IMG/VR virus record: IMGVR_UViG_3300048838_000531
Coordinates: 1-49,174 of that record
Direction: 5' to 3' (one strand)
From: a virus
Length of the DNA: 49,174 nt
Shown here: positions 42,543 to 49,051 of the stretch, piece by piece
Layout: each line of letters opens with the position of its first letter
Position numbering within the stretch: position 1 is the stretch's first letter
The notes under the pieces: model-generated
The model's database searches: none
What the model saw: the letters and a program-made list of their open reading frames with translations, nothing else
Told to the model about the DNA's origin: nothing
Made by a program: the position numbers and the translations under genes

Positions 42543-42974
42543 ATGACAAAGAAACAGTTTTACAGGAATTGCTATGTGGCTATATCAATATCCATAATGG
42601 CAGGTATTGTATCAATCCTCTTATTGTTAAGGGCAATTGCTTACAATAATATTGAAATGCAGATTGTATTCGGTTCATTACTTATATTCAGTCTCATTTT
42701 AATGGTACTCTCATTAATAGCCAGTCTTGGTGAATACAAACCCAGTAAATGGCCACCAGACATGCCTTTCCCTATTATTTATTCACCAAATAAATATGCT
42801 ATCTCATTTTTAGATGAAACATATTGGAGAATAGATTATTTTGAAACAGCATATGATGCCACAAAAACCTTTAGAGAATACAAAGATAAAAACAAATTAT
42901 ATCTTAAAGTATTCACAAAAGAATATGACCAACAAAGAGGATGCTACATTAATAAAGAATTACATTGGTCATGA
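42543..42974 (+). CDS. Small two-span membrane protein
   Basis: A 143-aa protein with two hydrophobic helices (about 10-30, YVAISISIMAGIVSILLLLR; about 38-62, MQIVFGSLLIFSLILMVLSL) and a soluble C-terminal domain of about 75 residues ('WPPDMPFPIIYSPNKYAISF', 'YWRIDYFETAYDATKTFREY'). The leader motif AACACCCAAG lies just before the ATG. Possibly an envelope protein that changes the infected cell. It ends in an ATGA overlap with the next small gene. Confidence 0.65.
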   Translation: MTKKQFYRNCYVAISISIMAGIVSILLLLRAIAYNNIEMQIVFGSLLIFSLILMVLSLIASLGEYKPSKWPPDMPFPIIYSPNKYAISFLDETYWRIDYFETAYDATKTFREYKDKNKLYLKVFTKEYDQQRGCYINKELHWS

Positions 42975-43144
42975 GTCATTATGGTGAACATTCAACTCAG
43001 GTTGATAAATTCAGGATAAAAATTGGTAAACCTGAACGTACATTCTCAACAGCTGGTTATAACAAAAGACAAGCTGATGATTGGCTCAGTGGTAAAGTTC
43101 TCAAAATGGATGATATTAATAAACATCCAATAACAAAGAAATAA
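42971..43144 (+). CDS. Small basic protein
   Basis: A 57-aa protein starting MSHYGEHSTQVDKFRIKIGK and ending 'MDDINKHPITKK'. Its ATG overlaps the TGA of the membrane protein gene (ATGA, 42971-42974), good evidence for a coupled gene. There is no known motif; it is basic and soluble. Confidence 0.6.
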   Translation: MSHYGEHSTQVDKFRIKIGKPERTFSTAGYNKRQADDWLSGKVLKMDDINKHPITKK

Positions 43145-43226
43145 ATAAGTGAGGTGAGTATCCAATGATTCAGGATAATTAGCCATATACCTGTCTCAAA
43201 AAACCAACTCACCTCACTATTTTTAT
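43144..43226 (+). terminator. Structured terminator element C
   Basis: AGTGAGGTGAGT (43148-43159) pairs with ACTCACCTCACT (43207-43218), flanked by AATA/TATT and a T-run. The enclosed 47 nt can form TATCC/GGATA or CAGG/CCTG, which exclude each other. It also holds a five-codon frame, ATG ATT CAG GAT AAT TAG. Ends the membrane-protein unit. Confidence 0.7.
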
Positions 43227-43271
43227 TGCAATTCAAACCCTTCAAAGAATAAACAAATAATTTTATTATCA

Positions 43272-44018
43272 ATGGAAAAGAAATTTTACATAGTAACGGT
43301 TGTAGGCGCACCAAGACCTGACAAACCAGATGTCCCAAAATTTATGAGGGACGCACAGACCCCAGCAGGTTTCACATTCACAGGACCTGCAAAAGACAAG
43401 AGATCTTTCTTCCACCTTGAACTGATGGAAGATGCAGAAACTACAGTCAAACTAAAAAATGGTAAGACTGTGAACATCCCAAATCCCCAAATGAAACCCT
43501 TCACATTCAACTGTTTCGAACGTTCACACCCTGAATTGTTCAAAGCAATACTGAGGGAGATCAAATCTCATACCGAAGAAAAACCCACATATACAAAAGA
43601 TATAGGGGACAAAACAGGAATGAGAATCATCCTTGACAACTTCGCAGCACATGGTGCAATTGCATCATTCGAGTTGCCATACGAAGTGTACAGGATGAAC
43701 AGGGATCCGAAAACACACAAGCTCGTGCACTTTGAGGCACAAAGCTACGCTCCGGACGGCACAGTCAGAAAACTTCCTCAGACCACAACAACTGGTCAGA
43801 CATTCCTTTATGGAAATGAGGTAGATGCTGCCGATGTGTTTATCAAAAAAGCCATCATGGCTGTACTGAAATCATCCAAAAAAGTTGAGATACAAACTCA
43901 CATTGAGGATACAGGCAGTGCAACTGTAAACACTTCAGTAAGCGAAGAACCGGAAAATACCGAAACTGCTGAAACCACCGACACCACAATAAAACCTGGT
44001 GATGATGAAGATGTTTAG
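43272..44018 (+). CDS. SSB-like protein with acidic tail
   Basis: A 248-aa protein. About 195 residues form a mixed alpha/beta body with 'FYIVTVVGAPRPDKPDVPKF' and 'VYRMNRDPKTHKLVHFEAQS'. The last 40 residues are a Ser/Thr/Glu linker and an acidic end (KPGDDEDV). A soluble body plus disordered acidic tail is the hallmark of single-strand-binding proteins and other replication factors. The DNA is more GC-rich than its neighbours and uses optimised codons, which suggests high expression. No clear OB-fold signature, so SSB is a hypothesis. Confidence 0.55.
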   Translation: MEKKFYIVTVVGAPRPDKPDVPKFMRDAQTPAGFTFTGPAKDKRSFFHLELMEDAETTVKLKNGKTVNIPNPQMKPFTFNCFERSHPELFKAILREIKSHTEEKPTYTKDIGDKTGMRIILDNFAAHGAIASFELPYEVYRMNRDPKTHKLVHFEAQSYAPDGTVRKLPQTTTTGQTFLYGNEVDAADVFIKKAIMAVLKSSKKVEIQTHIEDTGSATVNTSVSEEPENTETAETTDTTIKPGDDEDV

Positions 44019-44028
44019 CAAAAAAAAT

Positions 44029-44156
44029 GGTGAGGGCTTAGTCCCTCACCTTCCCTTAGGGACTAAATAACCAAGTAGGTCAGGCCTAGCCTCAATAGAG
44101 GATGTTGCTGATGAAAAGGGAAGTTAGTATCAACTAGTTCGAGTCAACTTAGTCCC
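44029..44156 (+). promoter_or_regulatory. Region with mutually exclusive hairpins (element F)
   Basis: GGTGAGGG / CCCTCACC (44029-44050) forms a strong hairpin. GGGACTAA (44059-44066) can pair with TTAGTCCC on either side (44038-44045 or 44149-44156), and CTTCCCTT (44050-44057) can pair with AAGGGAAG (44116-44123). The first hairpin and the upstream TTAGTCCC pairing use the same bases, so they exclude each other. The gap 44019-44372 has no gene and holds elements F, D and E in a row. Confidence 0.5.
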
Positions 44157-44161
44157 ACTAT

Positions 44162-44236
44162 AAATAGGAGAGCTATGAAACCAATTGTCGTAGCTGTTGA
44201 TTGATTTTATATCATACGCTCTCCTATTTTAATCGT
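44162..44236 (+). terminator. Structured terminator element D
   Basis: AAATAGGAGAGC (44162-44173) pairs with GCTCTCCTATTT (44218-44229). The stem continues after a bulge as TATGA/TCATA, then a T-rich tail follows. The enclosed part can form CAAT/ATTG and contains a nine-codon frame, MKPIVVAVD and stop. It is the second of three such elements in one gap. Confidence 0.65.
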
Positions 44237-44254
44237 TTTATTTTTTATTTCTTA

Positions 44255-44323
44255 TTAAAGTAGCCTAAATATGACATTGGGTGTTAGTCATATGGTATGT
44301 AAATGCCAAGGCTACTTTTTTAA
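44255..44323 (+). terminator. Structured terminator element E (clear three-way junction)
   Basis: TTAAAGTAGCC (44255-44265) pairs with GGCTACTTT (44310-44318) and a T-run. Inside are two adjoining hairpins: TATGAC / GTCATA (44270-44292) and TGGTAT / ATGCCA (44293-44308, one G-U pair). Together they make a compact three-way junction about 65 nt long. It ends 50 nt before the HeH/SAP-like gene. Confidence 0.7.
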
Positions 44324-44372
44324 TTTGACTTTCATTACAAACTACATAAATATTCACTAAACACTTAATCAA

Positions 44373-44561
44373 ATGGCAAAGTCAAACTTCGAAGCAATGA
44401 CAAAAGCAGACCTTGTACAGGTTGCAAAGACAGAGTATGGTATCACTCTCAACATGAAAATGTTGAAAGCTGATATGGTGAAAACTCTTTCATCAGCAAA
44501 AAAACCACCTGTGAAAAAGGAAACTTCAAGCGGCATTGGCCGGGAACGTGCATACAGGTAA
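44373..44561 (+). CDS. HeH/SAP-like small protein
   Basis: A 62-aa protein. 'MTKADLVQVAKTEYGITLNM' + 'KMLKADMVKTLSS' (9-41) is a helix-extended loop-helix like SAP, LEM or Rho-N domains, which bind nucleic acid; a short basic tail follows (KKPPVKKETSSGIGRERAYR). Phages often have such modules free-standing or on structural proteins. The AAACACTTAATCAA leader before the ATG resembles the AACACCCAA leaders of earlier genes. Confidence 0.65.
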   Translation: MAKSNFEAMTKADLVQVAKTEYGITLNMKMLKADMVKTLSSAKKPPVKKETSSGIGRERAYR

Positions 44562-44565
44562 CAGT

Positions 44566-45519
44566 ATGACAACATTATCACAAAGGGTTAAGGGTGCAGT
44601 ATTAACTGCCCCTTACCTTTTAAAAAACATCCAACAAATACAAGGATATAATCCTACTATAACTAATAGGGTTATTAGTCGCTTGCTACCATTTCGTTCT
44701 TCAGTGGAAATTGAGCACTTTAATATTGATGGACACATCTATATTACAGAATTATTCCATAATAAATCATATCCTAAAAAAGATGATATACACTTATTAA
44801 GTTATGATTCACCATGGAGTAGTGTTACTGAAACAAAAATTTCTATTACCAACAATATTAATGAGTTAATTCATTTATATAATATACTTGAAACTCTTAA
44901 AGAAATTGGTAGAGAAGACGAAAACGGTTCTATTCACATCCACATAGATATTTCAAACTGGTGGAATAATATGGAGATAAAAGCATCTCCTTCTGCTATA
45001 GGTCTATACATTATGTCAACAAGTTGGGCTAATATAGTAACAGATTTTTTAAATAAATTTTTAGATAGTGTGGCAAATATATTTGACTACCCTATCAATT
45101 TAGAAACGTTTGACTTTGAATATGGTTTACCAAAGAATCGTATTAATAAAGATATGGGGACATTACAAGGTAATATACGAACAATTAATATACATACCCC
45201 ATACCATATATCACATAGAAATGATAATTACAGAGATGTAATTAACTATATTAATGATTTATGTGATATAGAAAGAAAAAGAAGAGAAAAAGGAATACCA
45301 TCAATGAATGGTAAATTTAATTGGGTAAACATGAGAATACTTGGTGATTCAAATCAAACAATGGAATATAGAGTAGGAGATTGTTCTTTTGACTATTCTA
45401 CTATACTAAAGTACTTTGTTGAATGTAATCACTTAACTAAAACGTTTTTAAATTTTGCTGATTATATTGGGAAAAGGGTTATAAGGCAGGGTTTTAAAGA
45501 ATTCTTCCCTTCCTCTTAA
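44566..45519 (+). CDS. Putative amidoligase-family enzyme
   Basis: A 317-aa protein. I take the ATG at 44566, four nt after the upstream stop, rather than the TTG at 44536. 'VEIEH' (47-51), 'SIHIHIDIS' (122-130) and 'TMEYRVGDCSFDYSTILKYF' (265-284) match the order of the three signatures of the putative amidoligase family (GCS-like carboxylate-amine ligases): an E-x-E strand, an H-x-H-x-D strand, and the 'EFR-x-x-x-x-T/S-x-x-x-x-I' segment. Members are thought to join amines to carboxylates on peptides or cell-wall pieces. Substrate unknown; recognition is by motif order. Confidence 0.55.
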   Translation: MTTLSQRVKGAVLTAPYLLKNIQQIQGYNPTITNRVISRLLPFRSSVEIEHFNIDGHIYITELFHNKSYPKKDDIHLLSYDSPWSSVTETKISITNNINELIHLYNILETLKEIGREDENGSIHIHIDISNWWNNMEIKASPSAIGLYIMSTSWANIVTDFLNKFLDSVANIFDYPINLETFDFEYGLPKNRINKDMGTLQGNIRTINIHTPYHISHRNDNYRDVINYINDLCDIERKRREKGIPSMNGKFNWVNMRILGDSNQTMEYRVGDCSFDYSTILKYFVECNHLTKTFLNFADYIGKRVIRQGFKEFFPSS

Positions 45520-45521
45520 TC

Positions 45522-45786
45522 GTATGACTATATTCGAGATAAAGGTCATACTCTCCTTCATCATATATAATATGATCTGATCAGCCATGTAATCATAGAC
45601 TACTTCTACCTATACAACGTGGGTTTAAATATGAAGTATAGATTGCAAAGATATAAATAAAAATTAATATACAATAATAATGGCTTTCGAGCTATTGTTA
45701 GAAGTATATAATTATATTATTTAAGCGAGTTGACCTTAAATAATATAAGCAATAATCATTTAAAAGTACACTAAATGATTGTTTGC
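45522..45786 (+). other. Gene-free stretch with consecutive hairpins upstream of the tRNA
   Basis: The 309 nt between 45520 and 45828 have no gene. Stems seen: GTATGAC / GTCATAC (45522-45551); AATAATGGC / GCTATTGTT with loop TTTCGA (45676-45699); a perfect 14-bp stem (45712-45725 with 45735-45748) with loop CGAGTTGAC; and AATCATTTA / TAAATGATT extended by GCAA/TTGC (45749-45786) with loop AAAGTACAC. The last two follow each other without a gap. None ends in a T-run, so they are not simple terminators. Confidence 0.5.
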
Positions 45787-45828
45787 AGATGAATAAAGAT
45801 TCTCGATAAATTAGGATTCTAATGGTAC

Positions 45829-45924
45829 TGTCTTGTCGTCTAGTGGTTAGGGCATATATAAGTAGATCGTAGCGAAGAGCTAAAATTGAAAGTATAGACG
45901 TTGGTTCGAATCCAGCCAGGACAA
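45829..45924 (+). tRNA. tRNA-like gene with a 32-nt anticodon loop
   Basis: Acceptor TGTCTTG (45829-45835) pairs with CAGGACA (45917-45923), discriminator A45924. The D arm (GTCT, AGTGGTTA, GGGC; 45838-45853) and T arm (GTTGG, TTCGAAT, CCAGC; 45900-45916) are canonical. The anticodon stem is TATAT / GTATA (45855-45859, 45892-45896), but the loop is 32 nt (45860-45891) instead of 7. The insert folds by itself: TAGC-GAAGA-GCTA (45870-45882), flanked by GAT/ATT. The U1-A72 pair is typical of bacterial tRNA-Gln, and TTG at 45886-45888 would be a Gln anticodon, but no arrangement can be proven. CCA is not encoded. Length 96 nt, or 71 without the extra 25 nt. Confidence 0.7.
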
Positions 45925-45952
45925 CTAATTATTAAATTTAATCAAAAAGAAA

Positions 45953-46423
45953 ATGGAAACATTACCAGCAAACATCAAAAAGAACGTTAATGAAACTCTT
46001 GCAGCTATTAAAGCTAAAATGAGCAAGATGGAAGAAAAGAACCAATCAGGAAACAAAACAAGTGGCTTGTTTCATTGGAATGGTAGAAAAGGAATAACAA
46101 ACATTGATCATGCCAGTGTTATTAAAATCATGGAATGCAAAGAAGTTGCATTACTTTTATCTATTCTTGGCTTTCTTATAACAAGAAAAGCAGAATATGA
46201 TGCAGCAGCTGAAGCTTTGGAAATAAAAACTTATCCTGCTTTTGCATGGAGTGGTTTTTCATTGGAAGACTGGCAACATGATATTGATATAAGGATCAGT
46301 GTTATTATGCACAGCGAAGAAGTTAGGAAACTTCAAGAAGCAGAAAGATTCTTATCTCAATATGTATCAACTGAAGATAAGGTTGCTGAAATGATCAAGA
46401 ATATTAATGATATGTTAAAATGA
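45953..46423 (+). CDS. Hypothetical helical protein
   Basis: A 156-aa soluble, mostly helical protein (start METLPANIKKNVNETLAAIK; 'KEVALLLSILGFLITRKAEY'; 'AFAWSGFSLEDWQHDIDIRI'). The charged ends look coiled-coil-like. It starts 28 nt past the tRNA and overlaps the bL12-like gene by 4 nt (ATGA), so the two are translated together. No known family recognised. Confidence 0.65.
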   Translation: METLPANIKKNVNETLAAIKAKMSKMEEKNQSGNKTSGLFHWNGRKGITNIDHASVIKIMECKEVALLLSILGFLITRKAEYDAAAEALEIKTYPAFAWSGFSLEDWQHDIDIRISVIMHSEEVRKLQEAERFLSQYVSTEDKVAEMIKNINDMLK

Positions 46424-46740
46424 AAAGATTAACATATCTAACAAAGACTGGAGATAGAGCAGATTTAACATATACCAAAATCTACTCTATCTTCAGACAA
46501 TGTTATTCAGAAGAAGGAGTTTTCACAAATAACAAATTGTTTGTTATTAGGAACATAACTTATCAACTTCCTTGTGGATTACGTGAAGCAAAAGAAATAG
46601 TAGATACTTTCATATTTATCCAAAAACGAGGAGAATGGCTAGAATATGTACCTTTTCAACATATAATAGCCGGTATGAATTGTAAACTTATGGAAGAAGA
46701 CTATCTTCCGGCTACAGAAGAAGAATTTATGTATGGGTAA
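46420..46740 (+). CDS. Protein with bL12-like C-terminal motif
   Basis: A 106-aa protein. 'LFVIRNITYQLPCGLREAKE' + 'IVD' (40-62) closely resembles the ribosome-stalk protein bL12 (L7/L12) core 'VIK-x-V-R-x-x-T-GLGLKEAKDLVE'. The rest does not match the bL12 N-terminal dimerisation domain. Phage-encoded bL12 homologues are known. It lies in an operon with small proteins just upstream of the tmRNA, which fits an effect on ribosomes. Only one motif supports this. Confidence 0.45.
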   Translation: MKRLTYLTKTGDRADLTYTKIYSIFRQCYSEEGVFTNNKLFVIRNITYQLPCGLREAKEIVDTFIFIQKRGEWLEYVPFQHIIAGMNCKLMEEDYLPATEEEFMYG

Positions 46741-46966
46741 ACCAACAAAATTACAAAAGGAAGTACTTGAGATTTTTCGTGAAGAACTTAATCTCATGAA
46801 AAAATGTGATAATATCAATGCTACAACAGTATTTACTGCTATAGATAAAGATATTAATCACATGAAAGATGGAACTATGGAACCTCAATTAGAGGAGAAA
46901 CATGCTGATCGCCTTAGCGATATACTCTATGAAATTGTAACATTTATAAGAGATCTTGAGAGATGA
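46733..46966 (+). CDS. Small helical hypothetical protein
   Basis: A 77-aa protein (MGKPTKLQKEVLEIFREELN; 'HADRLSDILYEIVTFIRDLE'). All helical, soluble. It overlaps the bL12-like gene by 8 nt and the next membrane gene by 4 nt. No known motif. Confidence 0.6.
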   Translation: MGKPTKLQKEVLEIFREELNLMKKCDNINATTVFTAIDKDINHMKDGTMEPQLEEKHADRLSDILYEIVTFIRDLER

Positions 46967-47133
46967 GACATTTTTTACCAGCAGTCCTAATTATATTAGG
47001 TACTGTTATTATTACATTAACCGCTATAAGATGGAATAATACTCCATGGAATAGTGGAACAGAATTTGTAATAAAAGCTTCTGGTAATATAATAGCTGGA
47101 ATATGTTATTTATTAGCAGGTCTTCTATTATAA
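46963..47133 (+). CDS. Small two-span membrane protein
   Basis: A 56-aa protein with two hydrophobic helices (MRHFLPAVLIILGTVIITLT; 'SGNIIAGICYLLAGLLL') joined by a polar loop (RWNNTPWNSGTEF). The ATG overlaps the upstream stop (ATGA). It ends 8 nt before the tmRNA. Function unknown. Confidence 0.6.
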   Translation: MRHFLPAVLIILGTVIITLTAIRWNNTPWNSGTEFVIKASGNIIAGICYLLAGLLL

Positions 47134-47141
47134 GATAATAT

Positions 47142-47463
47142 GGGGGTGACCTGGTTTTGACAGCATAGTGAATATATTTACTGCAATGGCTATTGCTCAT
47201 CTAGCATAAAGTGAGTAAAACAAATAAGCGACAATACAATAGTTGTTCGCATGAATCAGGAGCTCAGACTGAGCGCTTAATTCATCTGGGTGCTACATCC
47301 ATGGAACATAAGTAGCAAATAGATTTAGTTGTTAGATTAAACAACTTGGTGGAGCTGGTATCATACCAGTACGTCCCAGTTGTCTGTTCACAACAGAATA
47401 TCATTGTAGTATGTAAATGTTAGTAGCCTTGTCTGGACGGGGGTTCGACTCCCCTCACCTCCA
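47142..47463 (+). ncRNA. ssrA: tmRNA (transfer-messenger RNA)
   Basis: The 5' end GGGGGTGACCTGGTTTTGAC (47142-47161) and the 3' end match tmRNA. Acceptor GGGGGTG pairs with CACCTCC (47456-47462), with the G3-U70 pair that specifies alanine. The T arm is GGGGG / TTCGACT / CCCCT (47439-47455) and the discriminator is A47463. Long helix H2 is ATTTAC+TGCAATG with CATTGTA+GTAAAT. Further hairpins (for example TGCTAC/GTAGCA, AGTTGTT/AACAACT, CTGTT/AACAG) stand in the PK2-PK4 region. CCA is not encoded. The tag is unusual: after TAGTT (47240-47244) a frame from 47245 reads VRMNQELRLSA and stops at 47278-47280. It has no ALAA end. Confidence 0.9.
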
Positions 47464-47483
47464 CAAAAATAAATGTAACCAAT

Positions 47484-47732
47484 ATGGCAAAATTATTTGA
47501 AATAACACCCGTAAGTGCTAGGACTAATGCATTAAAATATCATGAACAATCTCTTGATAGTATAACGCGTGAGATACAAAAAGCAAGTTCTGAAGGCAAA
47601 GTATTTATTAATTTACCACAAACAACACCAGAAATTATTTTAAACTATTTAACTAATATAGGATATATTGTATTTGAAATGGCCTATATTAATTATAAAT
47701 GGTATAAAGTAGTATGGTTACAATTAAAATAA
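47484..47732 (+). CDS. Small hypothetical protein
   Basis: An 82-aa protein (MAKLFEITPVSARTNALKYH; 'LPQTTPEIILNYLTNIGYIV'; 'YKWYKVVWLQLK'). Soluble, alpha/beta. It follows the tmRNA by 20 nt and ends one base before the sigma gene, so it is probably co-transcribed with sigma. Not recognised. Confidence 0.65.
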   Translation: MAKLFEITPVSARTNALKYHEQSLDSITREIQKASSEGKVFINLPQTTPEIILNYLTNIGYIVFEMAYINYKWYKVVWLQLK

Positions 47733-47733
47733 T

Positions 47734-48321
47734 ATGGGTAAATTAAAGGATACTAAAACCGACATGGATCTAATTACTGATACGCTAAATGGTAATCATA
47801 AATCATTTACTATATTAGTAAATAGATACTATGCTTCTCTATATTGGGTTATATATAGGATAGTAGGCAATCCCACAGATGCTGATGATTTAACATCTGA
47901 ATCATTAATTAAAGCATATGAGAGTTTAAGTTCATATTCTAATAAATATGCTTTTAGTACATGGTTACATACCATAGGTTCTAATAGAGCTATTGATTTT
48001 GTTAGGAATAGAAACAAACAACCTAATCCTATTAATAATCCAACATCTACAGAAGAAGATATCATGACTCCAAGTATAGAATCAGATTTATCTGCTGAAG
48101 ATAATATGATTAGACTTGAAACAAATGAAATCATTGCTAATGTAGTTGATGAACTCAAACCTTTTCATAGACTATTAATTGATATGAGGTATTTTAAGAA
48201 TATGTCATATGAAGAAATATCTAAGAAATTGAATAAACCGATAGGCACTATTAAAACAGGTCTATTTAGGGCTCGCAAAATTCTTTATAACTTAATAAAA
48301 GATAACAAAAACCTAAAATGA
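47734..48321 (+). CDS. ECF-type RNA polymerase sigma factor
   Basis: A 195-aa protein with only regions 2 and 4, as in ECF sigmas. Region 2 (24-96) contains 'YYASLYWVIYRIVGN', 'DADDLTSESLIKAYESL' and 'FSTWLHTIGSNRAIDFVRNR', which covers core binding and -10 recognition. Region 4 (137-190) contains 'LKPFHRLLIDMRYFKNMSYE', 'EISKKLNKPIGTIKTGLFRA' and 'RK', with the HTH at about 158-183 reading the -35 box. The linker (97-136) is acidic. No anti-sigma gene is seen beside it. Three ECF-type promoters (39813-40965) face the late arm, so it is the likely late-gene switch. Confidence 0.9.
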   Translation: MGKLKDTKTDMDLITDTLNGNHKSFTILVNRYYASLYWVIYRIVGNPTDADDLTSESLIKAYESLSSYSNKYAFSTWLHTIGSNRAIDFVRNRNKQPNPINNPTSTEEDIMTPSIESDLSAEDNMIRLETNEIIANVVDELKPFHRLLIDMRYFKNMSYEEISKKLNKPIGTIKTGLFRARKILYNLIKDNKNLK

Positions 48322-48482
48322 GCAAACCAAAAAGTAATGCCAAAATTGTAAAGAGATTGTACAACGAACTTAAAAAAGTAGAAAATAAACCTTCTACAAG
48401 GGAATCAAGAAAATTTCCAGAACGTACAATTCTTACAAAAAGAGGAAGAATTGAAAACAAGATCAAACTTCTCGAAAAATGA
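48318..48482 (+). CDS. Small basic protein coupled to sigma
   Basis: A 54-aa very basic helical protein (MSKPKSNAKIVKRLYNELKK; 'RTILTKRGRIENKIKLLEK'). Its ATG overlaps the sigma stop (ATGA, 48318-48321) and its TGA overlaps the next ATG. Its place directly after sigma would suit a sigma partner or DNA-binding helper; there is no direct evidence. Confidence 0.65.
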   Translation: MSKPKSNAKIVKRLYNELKKVENKPSTRESRKFPERTILTKRGRIENKIKLLEK

Positions 48483-49051
48483 AAAAGCAAAAGATCTTTT
48501 TAAGCTTAGAGGCTATCAAAGATAACCCCAAAGCAATGAAGCTTTATAACAAAACTATTGGTAAACTCAATGCAATCAATGGTATTCATCCAATTGAACA
48601 TCCTGATGGCATGGGTGGAAACACAAGAACTCAATGGCCTTTTGGTTCATCACAACGACTACCAAAACAAAAACCATTTGATCGCTCTAATACTCACACA
48701 ACATCTGTTAGTAAAGAACAAATTGCAATGCTACAGGAAAATGTGAAAAATGTAACAACATTGAGTTGTAACGAAGATCTGAAAAAAGCAATGATTGCAA
48801 AATCAAAACTTGCTCTCTCAGCTATTTCTGATTCACCCAGAACAAATAAGAGGCCATTAACTGAATATGAATTATTAAATATTCTACACAGTAAAGGTAC
48901 TACATTTTGTATATTTGCACCAACAAAGGAAAATAAAAAACATACTTCCCAGTATGAAAAGAAATTGTGCAAACAAATGGGTAGAAGAAGAGCTAATGAA
49001 AGGATAAGAAGAAATGCCAATCAGTATCAATCAGAACAGGAACCCATTTGA
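48479..49051 (+). CDS. Hypothetical basic protein
   Basis: A 190-aa protein (start MKKQKIFLSLEAIKDNPKAM). The N-terminal 75 residues include 'KAMKLYNKTIGKLNAINGIH' and a Gly/Pro-rich turn, and the C-terminus is Arg/Asn-rich (MGRRRANERIRRNANQYQSE). No membrane segment. Not recognised. The start overlaps the small gene above (ATGA). Confidence 0.6.
   Translation: MKKQKIFLSLEAIKDNPKAMKLYNKTIGKLNAINGIHPIEHPDGMGGNTRTQWPFGSSQRLPKQKPFDRSNTHTTSVSKEQIAMLQENVKNVTTLSCNEDLKKAMIAKSKLALSAISDSPRTNKRPLTEYELLNILHSKGTTFCIFAPTKENKKHTSQYEKKLCKQMGRRRANERIRRNANQYQSEQEPI

Noticed and set aside
47179-47206. GCA ATG GCT ATT GCT CAT CTA GCA TAA (AMAIAHLA) as the tmRNA tag
   Set aside because: Its first codons lie in the 5' strand of helix H2 (TGCAATG pairs with CATTGTA near the 3' end) and it is only about 40 nt from the 5' end, too close for a tag frame.
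47734-48321. HTH regulator instead of sigma factor
   Set aside because: Both region 2 and region 4 are present with their usual spacing, which fits only an ECF sigma.
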